64,000 nt of DNA from Fimenecus sp964557975. GTDB lineage: Bacteria; Bacillota; Clostridia; Oscillospirales; Acutalibacteraceae. The DNA lies in assembly GCA_964557975.1 (NCBI GenBank), contig CAZLCG010000003.1, forward strand, positions 1 to 64,000, written 5' to 3'. Of the stretch, positions 40,649 to 48,431 are shown one piece after another; position 1 is the stretch's first letter, and each line of letters begins with the position of its first letter. Made by a program: the position numbers and the translations under genes. The notes beneath the pieces were generated by a model that saw only the letters and a list, made by a program, of their open reading frames with translations, made no database searches and was not told the DNA's origin.

Positions 40649-42658
40649 CTAAAGGCTGTTAAAATAATCGGCTATGCCGTTTGAAATCGCGCTCGCCATG
40701 CTCGACTGAACGCCGCTGTTGCAAAGCATTGAACACTCGGTCGGATTTGAAAGATAACCGCACTCGACAAGAACCGCGGGACATTCTTCAAGCCTTGTTA
40801 CCCTGAAAGGATAGAACCTTACGCCGCCGTCGGCTGCAACAACGCTGCTTTGCATTGATGAATTACCCGAATATATATCTCTCCAAGCCGACGCGAGACG
40901 GGAATGAATGCTTGAAGCAAGGCTCTTTGACATAGCCCTGTAATAATAGACCTCGGTTCCGCTCAATTTTGACGAGGTAGAGGAATTACAGTGAATTGCA
41001 ACGAAAATATCGCCCCCTGCCTTTCTTGCGGCGGTTCGTCTGTCGTCAAGGCTTATATAAACGTCGCTTGTCCTTAAAATAATTACATTGTACCCCGCCT
41101 GCTCAAGATTTTGCTTTACCTCAGCGGCTATTCTCAAATTTATTGAGGACTCGTAAGTTCCGTTAACCGCGACGGCGCCGCAGTCCTGTCCGCCGTGACC
41201 GGGGTCGATAATCACCGTCGCGCCCGAAGCGCTCGGCTTTTCGTTAAACTGCAAAACAAGCCTGTTATCGTTTGAATAATAAGCGCGGTAGCCGTAGAAC
41301 CTTCCGCCCGCGCGGAAATGAACGCGCAGAGTTGTCGTGCCTTCATCACCGATATTTACCCATTCCGCAGAGCTTACAACACTGCTTGATGAAAAATCAA
41401 AAGAGCCCTCGGCGGCATTAGTGTAATAAAAGGTGAAATCTATGTAGGAAGCGGTAAATGAGGAAACATTAAACGCTCTGCCAGAATAACCCGTGTAATA
41501 AGACTGTTCCTTCATTTCCGAATAAAAAGGTACTTTCCAGTTCATTGTAAGAATAGCATTGGTATATCCGTCCGAGGTATAGGATTTATAAACCGATATG
41601 GTGTTGGTCGGCATAACAAAGCCGTTAAAGGCGGCGGCGTTTTCCTTTTTGACCTTAACACCCGAAAGAGTTACATAGTATTCGGTACCGTCGTAATTGA
41701 CCTCGCTCTTGATATAGTCGATCGTTCCCTTTATCTCGGGAGTACAGCGAGGGTCGGATTTGTCGTCAGCCGTAGACGCGGGAACGGTTTCCGCATAATC
41801 GGAGGTTACACGCAGCATATAAGCCGTTCCCCTGCCATGGTCTGTATCAGGCGACAAAACATTAACTGTGTCGTCGCCCGTAATCTCAGGCGCTACGACC
41901 TGACCCTGACCCTGCTCGATAATAATATCCTCCGTTTTATACGCGTTAACGGTAATCTTTCCGCCCTGCTTTGAAGCCTTATATCCGTTATAGTCGGCAT
42001 AGAATTTCACTCTGCCCAAGCTCACAGGCTCGCTTGACGCAGCGGGAATTACATATGTTCCGTAATACTTTATAAACTGACCGCCCTCGTCGGAAGCGGA
42101 AAGCGAAACCGTGGTACCGTTGATGACAGCGTATGCGGACGAGCCTGCAAGAATATCCGCCGAAATTTCAAGCACCATTCCGCCGTCAACGCTCATATTT
42201 TTAGACGGCGAAACCGCAGAGATCACCTGTAAATCATATGTAACATTATAGACCGCTGTTTTAACGCTGTTTGCGACCGTTATTGTGTTTTCGCCGGGCG
42301 TAAGCTCGCAGTCGTATTCAAACGAACCGTCCTGCGTAACGTTTACGGAGCTGCCGTTTACGGTAAGCGGATAATCGGTATTATATGTACCGCTGACCGT
42401 TATTACAGGTACGGTAACCGTGATCTGCGTCTCGGAGGGATAAACAACGGTGAAAGTACTGTTGTTAAATTCTTCAACAGAGGTTGTGCTTTCTTCCTCC
42501 CGATTTTCAGTCGTTTCGGGGACGGCCTCGGCAACAGGCTCGTCCGCCTGTTTTATATATGAGCCGATTTTAAAAATACCGTTAACTGTAAAGCACAGCA
42601 AGACGCTCAGCAGTAAAAGAACAATACACGGAAAAATTCTTCCGAAAAACTTTTTCAT
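40649..42658 (-). CDS. N-acetylmuramoyl-L-alanine amidase (Amidase_3), membrane-anchored
   Basis: About 669 residues. An N-terminal signal or anchor (about 8-30), an acidic linker, Ig-like beta-rich regions (about 65-240), an AMIN-like region (about 320-460) and a C-terminal Amidase_3 domain (about 475-665) with IDPGHGGQD, the Glu of YESSINLRIA, AIHCNSS and LVECGYLSN. The zinc ligands His/Glu/His are present. It cleaves the bond between MurNAc and L-Ala of the stem peptide. The ATG at 42658 is 10 nt after GAGG; an ATG three codons earlier is too close. It lies 31 bp downstream of the GHL10 gene, so the two form a likely envelope operon. Confidence 0.88.
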   Translation of the reverse strand: MKKFFGRIFPCIVLLLLSVLLCFTVNGIFKIGSYIKQADEPVAEAVPETTENREEESTTSVEEFNNSTFTVVYPSETQITVTVPVITVSGTYNTDYPLTVNGSSVNVTQDGSFEYDCELTPGENTITVANSVKTAVYNVTYDLQVISAVSPSKNMSVDGGMVLEISADILAGSSAYAVINGTTVSLSASDEGGQFIKYYGTYVIPAASSEPVSLGRVKFYADYNGYKASKQGGKITVNAYKTEDIIIEQGQGQVVAPEITGDDTVNVLSPDTDHGRGTAYMLRVTSDYAETVPASTADDKSDPRCTPEIKGTIDYIKSEVNYDGTEYYVTLSGVKVKKENAAAFNGFVMPTNTISVYKSYTSDGYTNAILTMNWKVPFYSEMKEQSYYTGYSGRAFNVSSFTASYIDFTFYYTNAAEGSFDFSSSSVVSSAEWVNIGDEGTTTLRVHFRAGGRFYGYRAYYSNDNRLVLQFNEKPSASGATVIIDPGHGGQDCGAVAVNGTYESSINLRIAAEVKQNLEQAGYNVIILRTSDVYISLDDRRTAARKAGGDIFVAIHCNSSTSSKLSGTEVYYYRAMSKSLASSIHSRLASAWRDIYSGNSSMQSSVVAADGGVRFYPFRVTRLEECPAVLVECGYLSNPTECSMLCNSGVQSSMASAISNGIADYFNSL

Positions 42659-42689
42659 AAACAACATACCTCAAAGAAGCTATTTATGG

Positions 42690-43922
42690 CTATTGTATCA
42701 TACTTTCGACAATTTGTAACTCCTTTTTTGCATTTTCCGTCATATTTTCGGAGAAACAGTAGGAATACGAGTAAAAAGAAAAACCGCCGTAATTTCGCAG
42801 ACCTTTTACATATGAAAGCTGTCTTGAGATTATATCGGTACAGTTTATCCACTCGTCCGCTCCCGTGCCTGCGTAAGCGTCTGCCTTTCCGCTCTTATAT
42901 ACCGCAAGCCCGAAGCAAAGCTTAATATTATCATTCGTCACAATATCGGACCACTCGTCCGCCGTTTTTGAAAACGGCTTCCCGTCATTAAGAAAGCCGT
43001 AATAGAGCTGAGGCATAATTATGTCAATATACCCCTCCTGAGAGCACCACAGCTTTACATCGGCATAATAAAAGTTACGGTCCTTTTCAATATCTCCCGA
43101 CGGGCTGACGCTGAACAGCGCTTCGGGGTTTACCGATTTAATGACGCAATAGAGATTTGATATAAGGGAATTTACGTTTTCACGCCGCCAGTCATCCAAA
43201 CTCAGTTTACCGCCCGAGCCGAGATAAGCGTCATATTCCGTTTTATCGAAGCTTTCATCTGCTGTCGGATAAAAATAGTCGTCCATATGTATTCCGTCAA
43301 TATCATAGTTTTCGAGTATTTCCCGAACGCCGTCGGCAATAAGCTTTTTGACCTCGTCACGGGCGGGGTTATAAAAAATCCCGCTCTCCGTTATAATTAC
43401 ATTGCGTGTTTCGCCGTTTTCGTCTATCCACATTTTTGCGGGATTATCCTGCGAAAGCTGTGATATATCCGTGCTGTAAGACACTCTGTACGGATTTATC
43501 CATGCGTCCGCCGAAAGCGAATATTTCTTCGCGTATTCAAGCAAAATATCAAGCGCGTCGTAACTGACGCTCACGCCTTGTGTTCCGCTTAAATATTTTG
43601 TCGCGGGAAAAAGAGCGGAGCTGTAAAACGCGTCGGAAAACGCCCTAACCTGAATAATGACCCTGTTACAGCCGAAGGAGCTGATATTTTTCATAATTTC
43701 TTCGGCCTTCGCGCGAAAGGTCTGTTCATCCCCGCCGTTCAAATCCTTCATTGAAAGCTCGTTATAATTTAACCATACCGCGCGGATTTCCGTGCTTTCG
43801 GATGTTTGCGAATCGTCCGAGCCGTTATCGTTTATTAAATTTTTTTTAATGTCGGTTCCGCCGCAGGAGGTAAAAAGCAAGACGACCGATAACATAACCG
43901 ATAATATTTTCAGCATTTTCAT
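42690..43922 (-). CDS. GHL10-family glycoside-hydrolase-like lipoprotein
   Basis: A 410-residue lipoprotein (LFTSC, Cys20). The body is a TIM-barrel of the GHL10/DUF187 type: EIRAVWLNYNEL near the start, NRVIIQVRAFSDAFY, DAWINPYRVS, DGIHMDDYFYPT with acidic catalytic candidates, FSVSPSG and IIMPQLYYGF. The family is thought to act on cell-envelope glycans; the substrate is not established. GAGGG lies 8 nt before the ATG. It precedes an Amidase_3 gene, which fits an envelope-remodelling role. Confidence 0.85.
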   Translation of the reverse strand: MKMLKILSVMLSVVLLFTSCGGTDIKKNLINDNGSDDSQTSESTEIRAVWLNYNELSMKDLNGGDEQTFRAKAEEIMKNISSFGCNRVIIQVRAFSDAFYSSALFPATKYLSGTQGVSVSYDALDILLEYAKKYSLSADAWINPYRVSYSTDISQLSQDNPAKMWIDENGETRNVIITESGIFYNPARDEVKKLIADGVREILENYDIDGIHMDDYFYPTADESFDKTEYDAYLGSGGKLSLDDWRRENVNSLISNLYCVIKSVNPEALFSVSPSGDIEKDRNFYYADVKLWCSQEGYIDIIMPQLYYGFLNDGKPFSKTADEWSDIVTNDNIKLCFGLAVYKSGKADAYAGTGADEWINCTDIISRQLSYVKGLRNYGGFSFYSYSYCFSENMTENAKKELQIVESMIQ

Positions 43923-43981
43923 TTCATCATCCCTCGTTTGACAATATTTGTTTATTACCGTAAAATATATGCGGTGATGAA

Positions 43982-44266
43982 ATGTATTATATTATCGGAT
44001 ATATTATTTTAATTTCTTCGGTTGCCGTTATTATGACGGTAACAGATAAGAAAGCCGCCGAAAAAGGCAAACGCAGAATAAGCGAAAACGCTCTTATTCT
44101 GACAGCCCTTCTCGGCGGATCGGCGGCTATGTTTTACACCATGAAAGCAATAAGGCACAAAACTCTTCACAAAAAATTTATGATAGGTCTGCCCTTGATA
44201 ACGGTTTTGCATATTATTGCAGGCGTTACTCTGTATATGTATTTTTTTGGAATTATGCCTATATAA
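43982..44266 (+). CDS. DUF1294 small membrane protein
   Basis: 94 residues with three hydrophobic segments. The signature KKAAEKGKRRISENALILTALLGG and the following RHKTLHKKF match DUF1294, a small membrane family of unknown function. The start has only a weak GGTGATG. It is divergent from the GHL10 lipoprotein gene, with about 59 bp between the starts, and is followed by a strong bidirectional terminator. Confidence 0.8.
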   Translation: MYYIIGYIILISSVAVIMTVTDKKAAEKGKRRISENALILTALLGGSAAMFYTMKAIRHKTLHKKFMIGLPLITVLHIIAGVTLYMYFFGIMPI

Positions 44267-44291
44267 AACAAGCGAAGTCCGAGCGTTTCCG

Positions 44292-44334
44292 CAATAAAAA
44301 ACCGTTTCATTTTTGATGAAGCGGTTTTTTATTG
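44292..44334. terminator. Bidirectional terminator
   Basis: AATAAAAAACCG...CGGTTTTTTATT stem with A- and T-runs on both sides. It ends the DUF1294 gene (+) and the zinc-ribbon gene (-). Confidence 0.9.
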
Positions 44335-44339
44335 CAGGC

Positions 44340-44651
44340 TTATTTCTTATTATAATCGGGCTGTTCTTCGTCAACTATTATTTCAAGTATGCCCTCTTTT
44401 TTCGGCTTCGGCGGCTGCGTTTTTTCAAAAAGCTCTTTATTTGCGGGGTCAAGAAACTCCTTGAAAACATCAGGTCTTAAAACGCTGCTGTAAATTATAC
44501 TGCCGCACTCCCGACAGATAATATGCTGTATGGGAGAGCCGAAAACGCCGCCTCTTACATCCGTATATGCGGCGGCATTATCGCATTGATAGCCGTAAAC
44601 AAGAAACCTTGAACCGCAGTACGGGCACTGCTCAAATACGATTTTTTTCAT
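44340..44651 (-). CDS. Small double zinc-ribbon protein, unknown function
   Basis: 103 residues. Two CxxC pairs, CPYCGSRF near the N-terminus and CRECGSII in the middle, probably bind one or two zinc ions. The C-terminus is basic, then acidic (EQPDYNKK). No family recognised. GGAGG lies 10 nt before its ATG. It begins 2 bp after the stop of the upstream secreted protein gene, so the two are co-translated, although one is cytosolic and the other exported. Confidence 0.7.
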   Translation of the reverse strand: MKKIVFEQCPYCGSRFLVYGYQCDNAAAYTDVRGGVFGSPIQHIICRECGSIIYSSVLRPDVFKEFLDPANKELFEKTQPPKPKKEGILEIIVDEEQPDYNKK

Positions 44652-44653
44652 AA

Positions 44654-45391
44654 TCAGTCCACCTCCGACATTCCTCGCTTTTTTACTAAAACCGCAACGG
44701 CAATGGCGACTAAAAGAATACCGCTGACGCCGAAAACAATACCGAGCTTTATATATTTGTTAAGACCTGCGTCCTCGCCCGGAACGGCAGCCTGCTCCTC
44801 AATCGGCACTGTTGCCGCCGCCTCGGTGACAGGCTGTGTTTCAATTGCAGTTTCGGGAACGGTTGTCTGCTCCTCGGCAGCAGTCTCAGCCTGCTCTGCT
44901 CTTTGCGTATTTATTTGATATGTTCTTCTTACGCCGTTTTCGGCAGTTACATAAACAAAGGATTTATTTGCGCCGACGTCAAGCGTAAGGTAGCCCTCGG
45001 GAATGTTTATTTTAGCCTTTGAATCAGCCGCGGAGACAGTGATTTCAAGCCTTACGACTTCAAACGGAACGGACGCCGTATAGGTTCTCGTACCCGATTT
45101 GAACTCGGGTGACAATGTAACGCTTACACTCTCGCCCGTCTCGGTTTTACCGACAACGTCAAGAGAGGAAAGATTTGCGTTCGACGAGCGATTATCCGCC
45201 TGAACGCTCGTCTGATCAGCGTCAGACTGCTGTGTTTCGGACGGGGAAGCGTCTGACTGCGTATTTTGAGCGTCGGTCTGAACTTCCTGCTGTTGAGTCT
45301 CGCTCTCACCGTCGTTAACCGCCGAAGCTATAACGGAAAAGCACATAAGCATTATCATTAGCAGCGTAATTATTTTAAAGGCTTTTTTCAT
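44654..45391 (-). CDS. Surface protein with cadherin-like beta-sandwich domain and C-terminal anchor
   Basis: A 245-residue exported protein. Signal peptide (about 1-23), a Gln/Ser/Thr-rich stalk (25-70), one cadherin-like beta-sandwich domain (Cadherin_like type, about 72-160; LSSLDVVG, then FKSGTRTYTASVP, ENGVRRTYQI), a second low-complexity Glu/Thr/Ala stalk, and a membrane span (about 213-236) ending in VKKRG. Probably a short wall-spanning protein; ligand unknown. GGAGG precedes the ATG. It is paired with the zinc-ribbon gene. Confidence 0.75.
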   Translation of the reverse strand: MKKAFKIITLLMIMLMCFSVIASAVNDGESETQQQEVQTDAQNTQSDASPSETQQSDADQTSVQADNRSSNANLSSLDVVGKTETGESVSVTLSPEFKSGTRTYTASVPFEVVRLEITVSAADSKAKINIPEGYLTLDVGANKSFVYVTAENGVRRTYQINTQRAEQAETAAEEQTTVPETAIETQPVTEAAATVPIEEQAAVPGEDAGLNKYIKLGIVFGVSGILLVAIAVAVLVKKRGMSEVD

Positions 45392-45487
45392 ATTTTACCT
45401 CCGAAATTTTCTTTACAAATAATAACATATGGAGAAAATTATTGCAACATAAAAAACCGCCTTTAACCATCATAAATTTCATACGAT

Positions 45488-45528
45488 TTAAAAAATCCGA
45501 AATCCGCGTTTTTTGCGAATTTCGGATT
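45488..45528 (-). terminator. Terminator of the amino-acid ABC operon
   Basis: AATCCGAAAT (45494-45503) and ATTTCGGATT (45519-45528) form a 10-bp stem; on the minus strand TTTTTTAAA follows. Confidence 0.85.
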
Positions 45529-45555
45529 AAATTTGCCTTTAGCATTATTTAACGG

Positions 45556-46353
45556 CTACATTCTCAAGGTTGAATTTAAGAAGCTTTTAAGCCTTTCGGA
45601 TTTCGGATCGTCAAAAATATCCGAGGGCGTACCCTCCTCGGCAATTATGCCGTTATCCATAAATATGACCTTATCCGAAACCTCTTTGGCGAAGCCCATC
45701 TCGTGGGTTACTATAAGCATGGTTCTGCCCTCTTTGGCAAGGCGGGATATAACGTTTAATACCTCTCCTGTAATTTCAGGGTCAAGCGCCGAGGTAGGCT
45801 CGTCGAAGCAAAGGATCTTCGGCGATAAAATCAACGCTCTCGCAATGGCAACTCTCTGCTGCTGACCGCCCGAAAGCTCACAGGGATAATTCCCGAGTTT
45901 ATCGCTCAAACCGACGCTTTCAATGATTTTTTCAGCCTCTTTTTCAATTTCGTCATAGGCCTTACGGCGTTCATCCTTTGAAGCCTTTTTCTTTTTTAAT
46001 TCATCCTTTTTCAGAAGCTCCTTGGCAAGCGTGACATTTTTAAGCACCGAATATTGAGGAAAGAGATTAAAATTCTGAAAAACAAGCCCCGTCGATAGCT
46101 GATTTTCTCTCTTTTCCTCTTTTGAAAGCTTTTCCTTCCTTTCGCTGTCAAAAATTTTGCGTCCGTCAACCGTTACAGTCCCCCTGTCAGCGGTTTCAAG
46201 CCCCGTAATACAGCGCAGGAGAGTGGTTTTACCGCTTCCCGACGAGCCGATTATCGACAGCACGCCGCCCTGCTCAAGCGAAAAATCTATTCCCTTGAGG
46301 ACCTCGGTTTTTGCAAAGGATTTATAAATACCTTTTACTTCAAGTAAACTCAT
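45556..46353 (-). CDS. Amino-acid ABC transporter ATPase (GlnQ type)
   Basis: 265 residues. Walker A GSSGSGKTT, Q-loop LVFQNFNLFP, signature LSGGQQQR, Walker B ILCFDEPTSALDPE and the H-loop VTHEM are all present. A slightly long charged insert (about 100-125, KKDELKKKKASKDERRK) is unusual for GlnQ/ArtP-type subunits. It powers import of polar amino acids through the permease encoded 11 bp upstream. Confidence 0.92.
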   Translation of the reverse strand: MSLLEVKGIYKSFAKTEVLKGIDFSLEQGGVLSIIGSSGSGKTTLLRCITGLETADRGTVTVDGRKIFDSERKEKLSKEEKRENQLSTGLVFQNFNLFPQYSVLKNVTLAKELLKKDELKKKKASKDERRKAYDEIEKEAEKIIESVGLSDKLGNYPCELSGGQQQRVAIARALILSPKILCFDEPTSALDPEITGEVLNVISRLAKEGRTMLIVTHEMGFAKEVSDKVIFMDNGIIAEEGTPSDIFDDPKSERLKSFLNSTLRM

Positions 46354-46364
46354 AACGCACCTCC

Positions 46365-47051
46365 TCAGCTCTTAAAATAGCTTAATTTTTTCTCGATAAA
46401 GCTAAAGAAAACCGTTAAAATTCCGCTGAAAACCAGATAGTAAACACCCGTGAAGAACAGCGGCCAGATCTGACCCGAGATGCCGTAAGAGCCTTTCATA
46501 AACGCCTGTCCCGCCCAAATAACCTCTTGAAGGGCGATTATTCTCGCAAGAGAGGTATCCTTGACAAGAGTTATAATTTCATTTGACATCGGCGGAATTA
46601 TACGCTTAATCATTTGCAGTAGGGTGACCTTAAAGAAAATACGGCTCTTTGACATACCCAACACCTGCCCCGCCTCCTGCTGACCATGCGGCACGCTTTG
46701 GATTCCGCCTCTGTATATTTCGGAAAAATAGCAGGCGTAATTTATTATAAACGCAACCGAGGCGGCAAAAAACCTGCCGTCCTCGCCGCTTCCCCAAATA
46801 GGATTGTGCAGTACAAGACCGGGAAAATAATAAATTATCAAAAGCTGAATCATCAAGGGCGTTCCTCTGACAATCCAAACGACTGTTTTGGTCAGAGCGC
46901 TGAGCGGCTTAAAGCCTGACATTGAGCCGAAGGAAATTATAAGTCCGAGAGGCAGCGCTCCCGCAAGAGTCAGAACAAAAAGCTTGAGCGTCTGTAAAAA
47001 TCCGACGTTAAGCGCCTGAAAGACAATCGGAAACTGTTCCGAAAAGGACAT
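46365..47051 (-). CDS. Amino-acid ABC transporter permease (HisM/GlnP type)
   Basis: 228 residues with about five membrane spans and the BPD-transporter EAA loop (HGQQEAGQVLGMSKSRIFFKVTL). WIVRGTPLMIQL is typical of the polar amino-acid family. A single permease gene suggests a homodimeric channel. GAAGGTG lies before its ATG. Confidence 0.9.
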   Translation of the reverse strand: MSFSEQFPIVFQALNVGFLQTLKLFVLTLAGALPLGLIISFGSMSGFKPLSALTKTVVWIVRGTPLMIQLLIIYYFPGLVLHNPIWGSGEDGRFFAASVAFIINYACYFSEIYRGGIQSVPHGQQEAGQVLGMSKSRIFFKVTLLQMIKRIIPPMSNEIITLVKDTSLARIIALQEVIWAGQAFMKGSYGISGQIWPLFFTGVYYLVFSGILTVFFSFIEKKLSYFKS

Positions 47052-47072
47052 ATTTACACCTTCTTTAACACT

Positions 47073-47106
47073 AAAAGCAGAGAGTACCCCAAAAAAGCAC
47101 TCTCTG
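47073..47106 (-). terminator. Intercistronic partial terminator
   Basis: CAGAGAGT (47078-47085) and ACTCTCTG (47099-47106), then TTTT on the minus strand. Placed between the binding-protein and permease genes, it probably lowers membrane subunit expression relative to the binding protein. Confidence 0.6.
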
Positions 47107-47131
47107 TCTTTTAAGATGAAATAATATTTAA

Positions 47132-47920
47132 TTATTTGATAAGAGAATCCTGAATGCCGTATTTTTCGGCAGTTTCCTGCATCTCGCCGTTTTCGGCGCT
47201 CTCGGCAAGGAATTTATTAAGCTCCGCCGCAAGATCCGAGCCCTTACGGAAACCTACGCCGTATTCTTCGCTGTTAAGAGAAGCGGTATGCGTAAGCTGC
47301 GCGTATCCCGTACCCTCGCCCGTCATGGCAACAGCCATAAGGAAGTCGATGATTGCGGCATCGCTCGTACCCGAAGCAACCTCCTGCAAGGCAGTTGCCT
47401 GATCCTTAACCTCGGTATATGTAAAGCCGTAAGCCTCAGCCTGCTTCATTCCTGCGGAACCCACTTCAACAGCGAAATTAAGCTCCTTGCATGCTTCTGC
47501 GGTTGCATAGCTTTCAGCCTTGTCGGCGGGAACGATAACGACCTGCGCGTTATTGAAATACGGATTTGAACATTCCATAGAGGATTTAACCTCGTCAACA
47601 AGCGTCATTCCGTTCCATACGCAGTCGATGCTCTTGCCGTCAAGCTCCATAACCTTGTTATCCCAATCAATTTCAATGAACTGAACCTCAACGCCCAAAT
47701 ACTTTGCAAACGCAGTTGCCATATCGGCGTCAAAGCCGATCCAATTGCCGTCGGCATCCTTATAATCCATAGGCTCAAAGTCGGTGATTCCGACAATAAG
47801 AGTACCTTTTTCCTTAACATACTCCATATCGGTCTGTTCCTTGGTTTCTCCGCAAGCAGAGAAGCAAAGAGCAATCATAAGCACCGCCATAATGACGGCG
47901 ACAACCTTTTTAATTTTCAT
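47132..47920 (-). CDS. Amino-acid ABC transporter substrate-binding lipoprotein
   Basis: 262 residues with a lipobox FSAC (Cys23) and an SBP_bac_3 fold: GTLIVGITDFEPMDYKDADG, WIGFDADMATAFAKYLG and DCVWNGMT are the classical polar amino-acid motifs. First gene of the three-gene importer; AAGGAG lies before its ATG. The exact amino acid is not readable; cystine, glutamine or a basic residue are all possible. Confidence 0.9.
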   Translation of the reverse strand: MKIKKVVAVIMAVLMIALCFSACGETKEQTDMEYVKEKGTLIVGITDFEPMDYKDADGNWIGFDADMATAFAKYLGVEVQFIEIDWDNKVMELDGKSIDCVWNGMTLVDEVKSSMECSNPYFNNAQVVIVPADKAESYATAEACKELNFAVEVGSAGMKQAEAYGFTYTEVKDQATALQEVASGTSDAAIIDFLMAVAMTGEGTGYAQLTHTASLNSEEYGVGFRKGSDLAAELNKFLAESAENGEMQETAEKYGIQDSLIK

Positions 47921-47988
47921 TTTAAAATCTCCTTTTAGTTTATTAAAGTGTTAATACGGTATTATATTACTATAATAAATCTTTTTTG

Positions 47989-48174
47989 TCAATAAAAATC
48001 GAAATTAAACGTCATATTATTGACTTCCATCCCGCTCATAACAACGGTTTCGGTCTCGGCGGCGTCCTTATCCTCATTCATTCCGAAAATACCGTAAAGC
48101 AAAAAAATAATACCTAATACGACAAGAGAAAAGCCGAGAACAGCGGAAATTGCCCTTCTTAAATTTATAATCAT
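47989..48174 (-). CDS. Small membrane protein, unknown function
   Basis: About 61 residues starting MIINLRRAIS, with one long hydrophobic segment (about 8-32) and an acidic Thr-rich tail ending FNFDFY. The ATG at 48174 has GAGG about 11 nt upstream; an earlier in-frame ATG has none. No family recognised. It follows the feo genes by about 95 bp. It may be real but short; codon use is not decisive. Confidence 0.5.
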   Translation of the reverse strand: MIINLRRAISAVLGFSLVVLGIIFLLYGIFGMNEDKDAAETETVVMSGMEVNNMTFNFDFY

Positions 48175-48269
48175 ATTACAAAACGCCTCTTTTAAAGCTT
48201 TTGGTAATATATATTTAATAACCCGAACATAAATAACCGCCTGCAATGCATGGGACGGCTGATTTTTTA

Positions 48270-48431
48270 TTATTTATCGGATTTTGAGCAATTCATTTGA
48301 CATTCGGCGCAGCATCCGCTGCAGCCCGAACAGCAAGAGCCTCCGTTTTTCTTCTGACGGCGGATGCTTATAAGTGCGGCAGCGATAAGGACTGCAATTA
48401 CCGCTATAAGAATATAATCGGCGGTTTTCAT
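48270..48431 (-). CDS. FeoB-associated Cys-rich membrane peptide
   Basis: 53 residues: one N-terminal membrane span (about 5-23), then a basic turn and a Cys-rich tail CCSGCSGCCAEC...C. This is the FeoB_associated family found after feoB in Clostridia, possibly an iron relay or FeoC-like partner. Its ATG overlaps the feoB stop by 4 bp (ATGA), with GGGAG upstream. An in-frame start at 48518 would lie deep inside feoB and is rejected. Confidence 0.85.
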   Translation of the reverse strand: MKTADYILIAVIAVLIAAALISIRRQKKNGGSCCSGCSGCCAECQMNCSKSDK